Counted from the stretch's first letter, positions 24,430 through 36,795 are shown. The stretch is 64,000 bases of DNA from Diphasiastrum complanatum (GCA_029204225.1 CM055109.1:27348178-27412177), one strand, 5' to 3'. The notes: a model not told the origin generated them from the letters alone. Made by a program: numbers and translations.

Positions 24430-25150
24430 GAATATAATAATTTTAAAGCCTTTAATGTGTGGTGGTAGCGGAAGTGAAGAGCAAACAACCAGACAAAGCA
24501 ATTAGATAGCCAGACAAATCGTAGAAAAGCATTACAATATTGACACAAATCTGAACGCATAACCAAACAGAGCTATAATCAGATTAAGTATAATGAAATA
24601 TACAAGTCAATAATGCAGGCGAGCACAAAACAATAGCGGATGTAACCGCGTGCTTCACAAGCTAATCACAATCTGTAAAGGTTATGAACCTATTACTGAC
24701 AATCAATCTAAAAGAAAGAATCAATGCGCGAAGGCACCTACAATGTCTATCTCTAAATTACAGATTTGCTCTATTATCTTATGTTCTACATGTTACGCTT
24801 GACATTGAATACGCAGATGGTATTCAGTATATACACAATTTTTACAGGTGTGCAGACGAAGAAAGTATAAAAAGTGGATGTGTTGTCTGTGGGAGATCGT
24901 GTGTAGTTGTTGTCGTTGTCAAATCTGATTACACAGTGCATGGGATGAGCGTGAGAAGGTCGTGACATCAACCTTTGCTGAAATTAATGTTGATGAAAAT
25001 GCGAAAAATGCGACACTTTGACAAATGCCTTAAAAACTGATTTACAGGGTACCCTCACTTTTCCATTAGGGCACCTTTGGCATTTCTAGGGAAGTGTCAT
25101 CTTTTTCACCTGTGGAAATTTACTTGTCTTTGTTGCATCTTCATCATCCT
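24430..25150 (+). repeat. LTR-like dispersed repeat, copy 1
   Basis: The stretch GAATACGCAGATGGTAT, ACAGGTGTGCAGA.GAAG, GTGGGAGATCGTG, GCATGGGATGAGCGTGAGAA and GCGAAAAATGCGACACT is repeated, in the same order and strand, at 44,690-45,125; its right half also recurs at 40,555-40,860. The left part (ATAGCGGAT...AACCGCG) resembles the Co-C LTR at 39,090. It is most likely a fragment of an LTR from the same copia group. No coding capacity. Confidence 0.75.
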
Positions 25151-26859
25151 TCCAGCTATGGCTCCATCTAGCATGACTATGGCAGTCTCCCAACTAGTCT
25201 ACGCTATGGCTTCTCCAACTAGCTTGAGCAAGAGGATGGGAAGACGATAATGAGCATGGTGAGTATCCTGAGGGTAAGATCCACTCTTCTCTCTTTTCTC
25301 TCCTTAGTTTCTAACAAATGATGGCTTAACCTAAAAGATGAAACCCTAAACTAAATCTCATCCTCTAAGGCTTACCCTACTAGAGAATGGAGGGCCTAGA
25401 TTAACTTAACCTGTTGCCAGATGAATAATATACAATACAATGTAAAGTAACACAGTTCATGAAACCACACAAGGGAGAACACTCAAAGAGAAAGATAGGC
25501 ATGTATTGCAAATGAGGTTCTTCTCGAAAATGGACTCTTCCACTCCTATTTATACTTGGAGTGGTGGTCACTTACATAAATGCACTGTGGGACAAGTATG
25601 CCACATAGACTAACTTAATTTTGAATCATACTGGTGCCATGGGACAAACCCCCAATAGGCCTTTGTGACTAACTTTTACATAACTTGAAATTACATATCT
25701 ATGTGCAATGTCCATGGCAATTTAAACTTAGAACTAAATAACTTAAGCCAGTACGGATACCATAAAAGCCTAAACTTGTTGGGCAAGTTCTACGTTTAAA
25801 TCCTATCCTGCTTGTATTTTTTAAGACGTTCCGTAGGATGGCTAGAATATTCCTTGGAATATCAGCCTGCATTATCCCTCCGTTAAGAACTTGGCTGTCC
25901 CACGCCAAGTGCAATGTTAAGATCTCATTCCTTGTAGTGCTGGAGGAGTAAAAAATCGATGCAGTTTGTAGATGTGGAACTTTTTGTATAGTGCTGCTCC
26001 GTAGGAGATGAATCTTTGAAGAAGTATGAGTGTCTCCAGAAGATTTGAATTGAAGCAGAGTGGAGTTGGCTCGTTGATGACTTGCTTCTAATTGCTCATG
26101 CAAATGATTCAACGGATGATGTACACAAGCTTAGTATTTCTTGAGACATGATGCGAATGCCACACAAGGGTTTATTGAACGATAGTGAGATGAAGATGGA
26201 GTGGGTGTGATAGGGGGTGTTGTAATCTCGGAAGTGGTGAAGGTGGATAGATGGAAGGGGCTAGATGGATCAAAATTCCTTTGCTCATTACTGTCTTGCA
26301 AAAGCACTTTTGTCAGCAGAGGTTTCATGTTTGACATTTCTTGCAGCTGTTTGAATTCTTCACATAGTTCGATAGCTCTTCAAGCGGTCGCAAATGTATA
26401 GAGGCGTGTATGGCCTCATTTTTTTTTTCATTTGAATAATCAACAAGCTGTTAACTTGTCGTTTTTTTCTTCTTTGAACTTAAGACATGGGTCATAATCA
26501 TTGTTGAGAACCTCTAGCATCTTTGATTTTGTTGCTTCAAGCGCTGAACTATATCAGTGGTATGTTGCAGTTGTCGTAGATTTGTTTGCTTCACGAAGTA
26601 CTATAGTTGATAAATGAGAGCAGGTTCACATTGATCCATCGAGGAGGAATGATAATTTGAGACAAAAATGGGGGAAGTGAGATGAAGCTTCCAGATGTAT
26701 TATGTGGTGGAACATGAGGGAATGGATGGATGAAAAAGAAAAGTGAGATGGGTCTTGTGTGGATTTCCATATCTGTCCATAATATAACCAATGCTCTTTG
26801 TACAATTCTCCACGGAATCATCATTGCTCACTGTTTACTCAAATGTTTACAGATCCAAA
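25151..26859. other. Non-coding, possibly LTR-derived
   Basis: No domain is visible in any frame; the 137-codon minus ORF at 25,699-26,112 shows no recognisable motif. A TATTTATACTTGG element (25,549) preceded by hairpin-like GGAGTGG words suggests old LTR promoter sequence. I cannot assign more. Confidence 0.4.
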
Positions 26860-27480
26860 GGTCCAAAGGATCTGTTTACTACTGTTCTTTTACTTCTTGC
26901 TTACAGCTTCTACGGCTTGGTATTCTACTTGTTATCATGCTTCATGGCATTCGTTATGTGTGCTCGTGATATTACGATGCCAAACCAAGCAGAAGGGATA
27001 GATCGTCATTGTAGTATATTTTTGTCTTGCCTATAAGAGGACTACTCAGGGTCGAACTCTCTTGAACGCACTTACATTCTAACAGAGTTGCAAGCCAAGA
27101 ACGCTCATTCACAGATTAGAGTGCAAGAGTCTACAACTATTTACTCCTAAAAAATAATTGAATCAGATCCTAAATTTTACTAAGCTGAGTTACACTTGCA
27201 TAAATTGACAAACCAAGAAACAAGAAACTAATCTACAACATGTTAGAAGTCCAAGAATCAAGAAACCAACCAGTCTATTGATTCTTGGACATCCCAAGAA
27301 CATCAAGAACTGGATTGTAAAGAGATATGCAAGAACTACACCACAGATCCAGGCTATTTAGTTTACTAGAATGCTGGTTCCTACATTAATCCACAAACAA
27401 GAAAAGAAGCTAATCCACTCTAGGAAAGCAGCAAATCTAATCCACTCTACAATCCATAACCACACACAAAAGGAGGGAAG
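26860..27480 (+). repeat. LTR-like dispersed repeat with hairpin, copy 1
   Basis: Shared with 44,030-44,640: CATTCGTTA, CAGAAGGGA, CTTGAACGCACTTACATTCT, GCAAGCCAAGAACGCTCATT, AGAAGTCCAAGAATCAAGAA, GGACATCCCAAGAACATCAA and GATATGCAAGAA in the same order. Each copy contains a perfect hairpin formed by CCAAGAATCAA and TTGATTCTTGG about 27,249-27,291. Probably another LTR or leader fragment. Confidence 0.8.
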
Positions 27481-29263
27481 GGCAAGATCATAAATGCATT
27501 ACTCAAGAAACAAGCATGATCAAGGAGCTCAATGGATACACCAAACTCGTGAAGGCTCTTCTCATTTCAGCATGGAGTTGATACAATTCACAAAAAGCTC
27601 CTCTTCACAAAGAGAGAGTCTCTTAAATAAGCAAGAGAGCTCCTTAGGTGGCATCCTAGTGGAATTTCCACATTTCACAAATTACAAGTGGAATAATGCC
27701 CTCCACTAGAGGTCACCATTAAAATGTGGCTCACTCTACTTTCTTTAAGAGGGGTCTACTTGCATTTATTACATCTGTTTAGAGATACTAGTTCCTACAT
27801 GGTCATTCCATCTTCCGGGATTCACCATGAGGCTTACACAAAGGTGACCTCCTATTGGACTGGCTGTGAGAATACCTGGAAAAAATATCTGTTTGGTAGA
27901 CCAATTTATAATAGCATCATGTATTTCTCGGCTCTCATACTCGGCTCTCAGTCTTCATTAGTCTCCTCTTCTCAAAGACCTCCTTGGTCTAAGGTGAGAG
28001 GTGCTCTTGAGTTGTTCTCTCCGAGTATCTTGGGGATTCATCAGAATCAGCCAACATCATCTCACGCCTAATGTGTTGTCCTTGTTTAGTAAATGATGTA
28101 GAAAAGGTCAATTATGCTATATTTGTTGATGATGTTAATGCTAATTCTGTTTCTTTTCCAAAAGTGCAAAACATACAACTAGGCTTAAGTCATTGGAAGA
28201 AGAATTTGAATGTGTACCATTGAAGATGAAAATGATCCCCAACATATAATCGTCCAACAGAGCAAAAGTGCTTCACACGATTTGTGAGGTTTTGGAACTT
28301 GTATTGATTTATTTGAAAGTTGAAGATAGTATCCTATTTGAGAAAGTTTTATGTTTTAAATTTATTATCACAAGATACCTACTTGAATGCATTTATTTCA
28401 CAATCAACATCATCCACCATGAACCCATTTGGTTGCCAATTAGACTTCAATTTGTACATCTTGTCCTTTAGTTTGTAACCAAGGGACAATGTCACCAGTC
28501 TTAGATTTATGGATCAAATTTAACTGGTACATAAGCAACTATTTCGTTTGATATCGTACTAACATCTTTGTTATTTATCCACAACATTATGTGTGCATGT
28601 ACTGAATCTTGATTTTGAAATTCATAATGTTGCACTCTTTCAAGTATTGCTTTGGGTGATAAAAATTTTTGAACTTAAAAAAAAAAATATTTTAAACAAT
28701 TCACATCAATTTGAAATCTCTTAATAATCAATAATAATATTAGCAAGTTGAATTAAAATTCATATTCAATTTAATACACATTCATATTAATCTTAAATCT
28801 ATAAATCAGAATTCATATAAATATGTAATTCAAAGAATACTTTACAGTCTTTAAAAGATGAGATTAATTAATATAAACAAATAAATTTAAAAAATATATA
28901 TTATTATTTTTTGAAATATGTGTTTGTTCAAGAATTAGTTCTTAGTTGTTATTGATTAATTACAATAATGAAAACAAATGTAAAGGTAAAATTGTATTGA
29001 ATCGTGTAGAATATAGGTATATATATTGTTACATATAATCATATCATGATAATTTGCGTACCAAATATAAAGATTGTACTTCTCAACGAGTATTGTTGGA
29101 GAGACATGATTCGACGTTTGTGACGAAGTACAAGAAGAGTTTATCTATTTCATTCTAAAACTTGAAAAGTTTCAAAAGTAATCTACAATCACAAATTTTT
29201 AGACTAGAACATCCATACTAATTTTTTTAACTTAAGAAATTAAAATACAGTCATATTTTTTAT

Positions 29264-29265
<2 letters not shown>
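27481..29265. other. Spacer, no gene recognised
   Basis: 27,481-28,080 reads like LTR U3/U5 sequence (TTAAATAAGC TATA-like box, AGAGAGAGTC) without coding potential. From 28,500 the DNA becomes strongly AT-rich. No RNA gene or domain seen. Confidence 0.45.

Positions 29266-29349
<84 letters not shown>
29266..29349. repeat. (CT)n microsatellite
   Basis: About 42 uninterrupted CT dinucleotides in an AT-rich setting. Confidence 0.98.
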
Positions 29350-29352
<3 letters not shown>

Positions 29353-29720
29353 ATCTTACTAGTCTAAAATTCTGAAATCTATAAATTAGATTTCATATAA
29401 ACATATAATTTAAAAAAGTACCTTAGAATCAACTTTATTTGTGACTTGATTGTATTTGTTTCTTTGAATTTTGATTAGAATCTGTAAAAATATATATAGT
29501 TTTTAAATTCGTTAAATCTTAAATATGTTTTTAATTAATGAGATAATAAATCTAAAAAAAAAAATTATCTATTTTTGAAATATGTGTTTGTTTAAGAGTT
29601 AGTTGTTAGTTGTTATGTTAGTAATTTTGGCATAAAGCTAGTGGGAAATAGCAATTGTCTTCTCAAAAATTTATAAAAAAGAAGATTATGTCTTTCTCCG
29701 CGAAATTTTACATTTTTTTA

Positions 29721-29786
29721 TTTTGATTTTGATTTTGATTTTGATTTCGCTTTTGATTTCAATTTTGCTTTCGCTTTCGCTTTTAA
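29721..29786. repeat. TTTGAT/TTTCGC hexamer array
   Basis: Consecutive six-base units of TTTTGA/TTTGAT that grade into CTTTCG/CTTTTG units, about eleven units in all. Confidence 0.9.
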
Positions 29787-30048
29787 GTATATTAGTTCTT
29801 ATACGACAAGGGTGTAAATAATAAAATTAAATTTAAAAAATTATTTTGAAAAAATTGTACCTTTTTTCTATAGTGTATAAATATCAACAGATGTTTTTTT
29901 GCTACTCTTCATCGATCACTGTGAATCAAAATATTATTTTTTGAATCAATCTTTTTTTGTATCACTATTATTATTATCACATACAACTTGATGACTGTTT
30001 TTCTAAGTGCACTGTAAAATTATTATTTTGAATTTACACAGCATATAT

Positions 30049-30316
30049 TTCTTCATCATGCAACTTATTTTGCAAAGGAATATGGGAGCTTAAGTATCTG
30101 GTCATCACAAGGCATGGAAAAATCTCATTGGCAAGCAAGGGGAGCATTTCATAGAGCTACAAATCATGGAGGACACAATTCAAGAAATAAATATTTAGCT
30201 CAACTTTTTCAGTGGTTTTATAGAAGAGCACAATTTAGATATCAAGCTAAAACTTCGCTAAATGTTACGATTTTTCGAAAGACATTCAAACTCATTACAA
30301 AAGAGAGATTCTTGTA
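30049..30316 (+). pseudogene. C-terminal block of unfamiliar transposon (copy 1, inverted)
   Basis: A CAG acceptor-like site is not evident, but the frame reads TYFAKEYGSLSIWSSQGM, EKSHWQARGAFHRATNHGGH, KYLAQLFQWFYRR and ends at TAA 30,315-30,317. The same block is found at 63,792-64,000, where it is joined through an intron to the LDKLIGVIR block. In this copy the LDKLIGVIR block (32,003-32,160) is on the opposite strand, so the C-terminal exon has been inverted relative to the body. The WSSQGMEKSHWQAR/HGGH pattern is, from memory, like the C-termini of large uncharacterised transposase-like ORFs in other eukaryotes. Confidence 0.6.
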
Positions 30317-30345
30317 ATATATCAAAAATCTATTACAAAAAATCT

Positions 30346-31137
30346 TTAATTATCATCATCATCTTCTTCAAGATTCAGACGGATGGTATTGTCATGAAGG
30401 AATAATCTCCTTTCATATAGATCCAAAAATTCTAAATTTTTCCTATTGCTCATATCAATGTAACCCAAATAAAGGGCCATTGTAGATGATCTTTTTGTAG
30501 ACTCATTTGGAATATAACCCAATATTTTAATTTCCAAATCTCTTTTCACAAAAATTATTTTATATGTTCCTCTTGCGTACTTATGGCCTCCTAAATAAAC
30601 TGATAATGATTTGATGGCCATAATGACAGTGGTTGCATATGGATTAAAAGATGAATGATATATACAAGTCTCATTATTTTGAAAGTTTTTCAAATAATGA
30701 GATAGAGACACGTCCTTTCTCCCGGCTGATACACCTCAGACGCCTCCATGTCTCATACCAAAGGCATCTATTTCAATAACATCATGTAACCGAGTAAAGA
30801 AAATAAATTTAGAATGATACATAACAATGCAAACTCATACTACAACACAATATTTGAAATAAGAAATTTGAACAATATCAATACCAATATAATATCTATG
30901 TACCAGATCATAATCATCGTATTTGACGACGTTTGCTCTACTAATGTCATGTCCTCCAATGGCCTCTACATTTTCAGAGGGGATATATCGAGTCCTTGGG
31001 AGAGATTTTTTTTGGAATTCCAAAAATTCCTCTTCTGTAGGCAAAGTTTTTTCATAGGCTTTAGATTTTTCAATCATGGCCTGCAAGGCCTCATTGCCAG
31101 ATTTCCAATTGCCATTTATCATAATCTATCTCACTTT
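30346..31137 (-). pseudogene. 3' exons downstream of the C48 domain, function unknown
   Basis: Two minus-strand coding stretches. The first (31,137-30,890) reads GNWKSGNEALQAMIEKSKAY, LPTEEEFLEFQKKSLPRTRY, ISRANVVKYDDYDLVHRYYI. The second (30,715-30,346) reads SLSHYLKNFQNNETCIYHSS, IKSLSVYLGGHKYARGTYK, ILGYIPNESTKRSSTMALYL and ends with an Asp-rich EEDDDDN tail before TAA. I do not recognise either. Their strand, order and acidic terminus suggest they complete the gene that starts at 33,403, but the linking introns are not certain; a separate second gene of the element is equally possible. Confidence 0.45.
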
Positions 31138-31399
31138 CAAGGCCATCATATGTGTAATCAACAATGTCAGAAAATTCTGATAATTTTTGTGCAGCCATTG
31201 CAATTGGATATGAATTTTCGATCACAAGCTTTATGGTCTCTTACCTGAAGTGCATTATCTCCATTGGGGAGACCTTCGGGCATTTAAACTGAAAAAAACA
31301 AAAACACAGTTAAATGTTATTAATCAAAGATTAGTTATTAGGAATGTGATTATGAAAAAAAAAAAAAAACACAATTAAATGTTACTAATCGAAGATTAC

Positions 31400-31832
31400 C
31401 TCTTCCAGATTGGGAAGTCCATCTTGTAGTGCAAGTTAATTGAAAAAGTGCTTGGCATTGCATACCGTATACCAACCACAGCTGACAGAATCAACCTGCT
31501 GGGAGGACTGCAATATCCAATATAAACAAAAGTTAGTAACCAAATTTTAACACTATGTAATATCGGATTAGCACACAAGAGGTTATAATAAAATCTACAA
31601 CGGAAACAAGTGCACGTCGAACCGATATTGAAAATTTTTTACCTCTGTATCAACAAATTTTAACTTCGTATATGCTATTGCATGTGGTACTGGAAAGAGT
31701 TCTAGTATTTTCTGGATATGGCTCCTGGCAATTTTGTGAGTGTATGTAATAGAGTTCATCTTTAAACAAAATGGATTACACACACCCTCATCATTGACAT
31801 ATAAGGACAACATATATAAGCTCCCATGATTA
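31400..31832 (-). pseudogene. Ulp1-like C48 cysteine protease exons
   Basis: Two exons with clean splice signals: 31,832-31,643 (acceptor CAG, donor GAG|GTAAAA) and 31,507-31,400 (acceptor GCAG, donor GAG|GTAATC), joined in phase 0. The first reads NHGSLYMLSLYVNDEGVC and LKMNSITYTHKIARSHIQKI; its HGS-L-M-L aligns with the catalytic HWxL of SUMO/ubiquitin-like proteases. The second begins QQVDSVSCGWYTVC, the Q-x5-C-G-W catalytic segment (Cys codon 31,478-31,480). An Asn (MNS) stands where the family has the triad Asp (DS). A TAA follows 24 codons into the second exon. The protease would cleave isopeptide or C-terminal tags of ubiquitin-like proteins; here it is probably inactive. Confidence 0.65.
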
Positions 31833-32002
31833 CTGCAATCAGAAAACAATAAATTTATGAAAATGAATGTGAAATCAAAATTCATATTAAAAATTCAACT
31901 TAATAAAATCAGATAGAAATTTACTTACTTTGTTATGTACATCAGTAGAAAAAAATATAAGTCTGAATGAGATAAGTACCAGATAATGATATAGATTAGC
32001 AC

Positions 32003-32823
32003 CATGTAATGAGTACATTGTCTTTTTCCCAACAATCATGTATAAATTTTACAAATGTGGTGTAATGGATTTGCAAAGTCCTCATATTTTCTGATGATAG
32101 GTTTTCTTTCCTGATAACACCTATGAGTTTGTCTAAGTTGGTCCACACTTGTCTCGTTTTCACTCGATTACTTCCTTCCAATATTTGTCTGGCTTGAACA
32201 ATTTCTCTCCAAATTTCGTATTTGACACTTGATTCTTTGCATGTGTGATTGGATAAGAATCTTCTTGCTTTAGCACCTCCAATTGATGGCTTATTATGAA
32301 TGTTTCCATTTTTTCCGGAGAGTCTGTCACTTTTTTCAATTGTGACATTCCCTTTATATAGTCCTGCATTTTACAGAACTATTTTCAACCTCCTAATTGT
32401 TGCTTTAGCCACAGACTCTGGTTTATGATTCCATGCTAGTAGAATATGCAGGTAAATAAGTTTTTCAATAATACGAACCTCAACATGCAATGTGCATATG
32501 TGAACATTTTTAAATGGAATTGGCAAAACACTTTTCATATTTGGATCTTCAGCTTCTCGCGTTGGGCCAGTGTTTGTTGATCCCAAATTCATATTGTAGC
32601 AATCCTTCATGCAATTAAGACATGGATGCTTTGATATTGCCCCATGAGAGATATTATACATACATTTTAATGTTTTCAAATCCCCTGCATGGTGCCATTG
32701 AATTTAAAAACTTCCATGGTTTTCGACTATGAATTTCTCACCCTCCAAATGTCTGTTTATTATCTCGTCATAATTTGTTCTTGAAAATATCCATGTAAGT
32801 ATTTTATGGTCCTCTTTCAAGAC
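32003..32823 (-). pseudogene. Transposase-like core of unfamiliar element (copy 1)
   Basis: A long exon from a TCTCTACAG acceptor (32,824) to a TACATG|GTGC donor (32,002). Visible blocks: VLKEDHKILTWIFSRTNYDE, then QWHHAGDLKTLKCMYNIS, SKHPCLNCMKDCYNMNLG (a CxxC...C knuckle), FKNVHICTLHVEVRIIEKLI, then a block ending VWTNLDKLIGVIRKENLSSE. A TAA near 32,702, a stop at 32,371 and frame changes break it. The HAGD, CLNCMKDC and TLHVEVRIIEKL order resembles large transposase-like proteins with an RNase-H-type fold, but I cannot name a superfamily. Part of it (from AMTS.LKK on) is repeated at 63,330-63,692. Confidence 0.55.
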
Positions 32824-33090
32824 CTGTAGAGAAGCAAGTAATGCATGACATGTCAATAAAAACTGACAAGGTATGAAATGTTAATAATGATATTCTAAAT
32901 GAAAATTGAAATGTATATCTGGAATGCCGCCAACCACCATATGTGATTTTCTGATTAAACACTAAACGTTGTATCTAAAATTTTGTTCATCAATGTGACA
33001 CTCACTCATTCCAACTTTTGACCTTTGATGTTTCAAATTCATCCAATTTTATCACGATAATAATATTTCCATTTACTTGATGTTATTCAC

Positions 33091-33176
33091 TTTGGGATTG
33101 GCTCAGCTAGTTAGTTTGACATCCAAAGTTTCTTTGGTCTCATGTTCGAGCCTCCCATTGGAAACCAAGAGGCATT
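33091..33176 (+). repeat. tRNA-like SINE fragment, copy 1
   Basis: Shows a box-A-like TTGGCTCAGCTAGTTAG (33,099-33,115) and box-B-like TGTTCGAGCC (33,143-33,152), followed by GGAAACCAAGAGGCAT. The copy at 57,641-57,720 has the same order and the same trailing words. Spacing of the boxes fits a pol III internal promoter. It lies in an intron position of the minus-strand element. Confidence 0.6.
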
Positions 33177-33276
33177 TACTTGATGTTTGTCTAGTTTATA
33201 GAATCAAATAATGTATTTTAGAACATTTTTAAAATCAAGAAAAGTATTCAATTGCAATCATTGTAATTGAGCTCAC

Positions 33277-33403
33277 CATATTCTGATTTGTATAATTCAG
33301 TTATATGAAGTGGTTGGCCAACTACTTTGAACATTCCATCATTATAATAATTTCTTGGTAATCTTACCCGATATGGACGCGGAAGATAAGTTTTCTTCAC
33401 CAT
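33277..33403 (-). pseudogene. Possible first coding exon of the 30-33 kb element
   Basis: A 42-codon open stretch from ATG (33,403) reading MVKKTYLPRPYRVRLPRNYY and FKVVGQPLHITELYKSEY, ending at a consensus donor (TATG|GTGAGC). Protein-like composition and the good donor make it a plausible upstream exon of the transposon gene that follows on the same strand. Not seen elsewhere in the window. Confidence 0.4.
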
Positions 33404-33429
33404 CACTTGAAAAAAAGCTTCTTTAATAG

Positions 33430-34990
33430 GTATATATAATACAAAGTCGAGTCTATGGAAAATTTCAGGCCTCTTAGTTTTATCAAAATTTGTGGAAGGA
33501 ATCTTGTCGATCGGACCACACTTTGATCAACCATCTTGAGCTGACAAGTGGGTTTGGTGAGTTTGTCTCTCAGATTCCATTCTAACATGAGAGATATAGA
33601 GATGGTGTTGATACCTAAGCCACCATCTAACACAGCCAATACTTCACGAGATTGGCTATGAGTAGCTGGAATCTTGATATTGCCTCTTTTATTGAGCGGA
33701 TTTGTTAGCTGTAATGGCATTTCAGGTAGCTCATCATGGGTGGTGGTTTCGGTGGTTTGGAGTTGTTGTTTTCACTTACTCGCATGTTTTCATAGAACAT
33801 AGAAAGGGAGAATCATGTTAGCTTGTAACGGATCTTCCCAAACTTCAGTGCCTCCAAGGGTTTTAGTCTCAAAAGGCATGTGATGTGCGTGATGGAAAGT
33901 GGAAGAGTGTTGGTCTGCATTTTGAATTTGCTAACGATATTTGTGATGCAGTCTAATTTCTTCAGAAGGTTGAGGATATACAATGGGTGTAGAACCCTCA
34001 CTCGGGGGAATGTTGAGCTGCTGGATGTTGCTAGGTGCAATGGTAGGGGCTTGACGTTGGGTTTGTGCACGAGTCAAGACCAAGGCTGGCCGTGTTTTGA
34101 CTGGCAAGGTTTCTACCTGCACGGAGCATACAGGAGCAGCTGGTTTAGATCTGGAAGGACAATCCTTCACATGGTGTTCAATGCCACAATTTTCACAAGT
34201 TGGTGGAAAGAAAAGTTTGTATGGGCAGCGATTGTCATCCGCGTATTGCTGGAAGTTGATGCGTTGCAAACACAACTTGGTTAGGATCATAGGTTTCGAA
34301 ATTGGGATCAACCACTTGATCATTATGATCATAAAAATAATAGACGACTGTCTCAGTGGAGTACTCTGGTGGAGTAGTGTCCTCGACATAATAAGTTGTT
34401 GGGTCGATAGAATTGGGATCAATATAATGGACAACTTGTTGTGGAGTAGGTTGATTGATGACGAGAACTGTTGACGTGGTGGATATTCATTGGGTGCAGT
34501 TGGTCGTGGTTGATAGACTCCTGGTCGCGACATAGGTTGTTGTGGATTGTAAGCACGGTATTGCCGATACATGGGTCTGCTGGATTCTACCAGATAATGG
34601 TGTTTCAGTTGGGGACATCCATTGGCAGTCTGATTCTGCGAATAGATAGAACACCATATATTTGTCAGCAATATTTTTCATAGCAGTCTGGAAATCAGCA
34701 GTAAGTTTATCCATATGAGTTTCTTGAGCTTTCTGCCAAGTTTCCATTTGATATAAAAGTTCTGAGAATTAGGCGGTATTTTCGAACTTCTCAAATTTTT
34801 TTGATTTCTTTTCTATATTATCAAAGTCCTCATCAGACCCCTCGTCTTCTTCGCAGATGGCATCAGTCATTACATCCTTGAGTTGGTCATAAAGGTCAAC
34901 TGGTTTTAGTTCTTGTAGATATTTTTTGGAAGTCCAACCAGGAGCAATTTGATGGCCATTCGTTCGGTAATATTTTTGTCAATACATTCT
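33430..34990 (-). pseudogene. Gy-C gypsy gag and protease fragment
   Basis: Minus-strand gypsy gag to protease. From right to left: gag (about 34,990-34,490; GWTSKKYLQELKPVDLYDQL, acidic EEDEGSDEDF, METWQKAQETHMDKLTADF), a Pro/Gln-rich segment (34,671-34,250), one CCHC zinc knuckle CENCGIEHHVKDC (near 34,190), and a protease start with EVLAVLDGGLGINTISISL (33,720-33,430). The protease triplet is DGG where D[ST]G is expected. Several frame changes separate the parts. The fragment stops where the exon at 33,403 begins. Confidence 0.8.
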
Positions 34991-36399
34991 ACCTTGAGTC
35001 TTTAGACGTGCTAGAGATTATCATGACACCTATCAAGAGACATTGAGAGATTATTAGTAGTGAAGATTGGAGACGAACAATGTCACTTCCAAAATTGTCT
35101 CACATTGAAGTACATTGAAATTTTTGCATCTCGTTAGTATCTTCTTATGGTTAGAGATAAAATGAAGTTAATATCACATGGCATGCCATGTGCTACGTAA
35201 TCGATGAACCATGGGTAGAATGAAACTCACAAAACATTTACTTGCAGATTGTCAAAACCCAAGGCAATGCCAACAATTTCTCTCAAACCTCCCTTCTGCA
35301 AATGATGTCCAAATCACAATCAACAAAAACAATCCAAAATGCTCTCCATAACCCAACGCCATACATCTGAAGCAACATGCAAACATCAAAGCAAAATTTT
35401 CATGCTTGCCACATACTTTCAACACAATGACTACATGCAACAAGTAACACATTCAAAGCTCCATCTCTAGCTCTTATATTTGCAAAGAAAGAGTAAATGT
35501 GAAAATTTGCGCTTTTGTTTGTAGAAAGAAAAAGTGACTCCTACCGAGAAAGAGGGCAAATTCTACTTTTGCATGTGAAAAGAGAGAATAATCTAGACAC
35601 CTTTTTGTGCACTTCTAAAATTATAGAATGTTATGAAAACAAGGATGTTGTGGTTTACAACAAAGGCATTGCCACAAAATTCATTACAAGAAGGTTGTGG
35701 TTTACCACACAAAGATTGCCACAATTTTTATGAATGAAAGATGTGATTGTCTAAGATTGGATGCAAGGTGATTAGTTATTTTCAAATCTTAGTTTTCTGG
35801 GAAGGATTTAACTTTAATTCAAAGTGTGTGCATAAGTACAAATATGACAACAGCAAAAAACATATATGAAAATGATTTTGTGATTGCAAATAGACAATCT
35901 TTATTTGATTATTGTTGGTGGTGATGATGTTGGGGCATCATGCACGCTGAGAGCCTAGGGATGCATGCAAGGGAAAGAGACGGACTTTTTTGTTATTCAT
36001 GACTTGCATAAAGAGGTGCATGCATGCAAAAAAAAAAAGGGAAATTTTTTTGCTATTTACAACTTGCATATAAAGGTGCATGTTCTTGCAATAAAGTCCT
36101 TAGCAATGTGACAAAGCTTTTTGCGCACACATCCCCTTATGATTTAAGACATTGATTTTAATATCAACTTTTGGATAAACTCGGCTCCGCTTATTTTTAG
36201 CACCCTAATGGGTCCTGCCAAGCACGTTAGGGTAATGTTTGCACCATAGTACAAACATGTACAATTTGAGTACTATCTCAAACTTGTTCTTCACAAAAGC
36301 TTGTTTATCACAAAAGCCAAAGCAATCAACTGGAGCTCAAGGGAAAAACCTAGGAGGGAAGACAAAGACAGGCTTAAGAAGTTTAGTGTTTGTACTATT
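34991..36399. other. Spacer, no gene recognised
   Basis: Non-coding DNA with a pair of related words, GTTGTGGTTTACAACAAAGG and GGTTGTGGTTTACCACACAAAG (35,650-35,715), and two TTGCATAAAGAGGTGCATG-like lines (36,002-36,080). Possibly the Gy-C leader; no LTR ends found. Confidence 0.45.
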
Positions 36400-36795
36400 T
36401 TTGTACGATTGCCAGTTAGCTGGTGTCCGCTGACATTCATCCAGTTCAAAAATTGATTGCTAATAGGCGGTCGAAATTGGTCGTAAACAGTCTGTTTGCA
36501 TAAATGAACCAAAACTGTCGCTTTGTAGAAATGAACTAAAACTGCCACAACCGAAGGTGTCGCAAAAATACGACAATGTCGGATTTTTGCGAAAAATGTG
36601 ACAGTGACCTTAAATCTCATTTAGTATTGCCCCACACTTTGCCAGAGTCATTTTCTTAACATTTGAGGCACTTAGACTACATTTTAAGTCGTAATTCCTT
36701 TCAGGCAAAAAAGACAACATTGCATTTTTACACGAGATTCCTGACAGGCGAAAAATGCGACACTATTGTCAAACTCTGTGTATTTTTGCAGATTG
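36400..36795 (-). mobile_element. Co-C 3' LTR remnant
   Basis: Matches the outer part of the 5' LTR at 39,395-39,745 in the same orientation: GATTGCCAGTT, GTCCGCTG.CATTCATCCA, CAGT.TG.ITGCATAAATGA-type words, AGTCATTTTCTTAA and CACTATTGTCAAACTCT. The inner (R/U5) half is missing. It bounds the Co-C deletion derivative on its 3' side. Confidence 0.7.

Noticed and set aside
25699-26112. Minus-strand 137-codon ORF as a host gene
   Set aside because: No domain, no splice context, surrounding text looks LTR-derived.
33931-34284. Plus-strand ORFs of 125-134 codons
   Set aside because: Antisense to the Gy-C gag with its CCHC knuckle.
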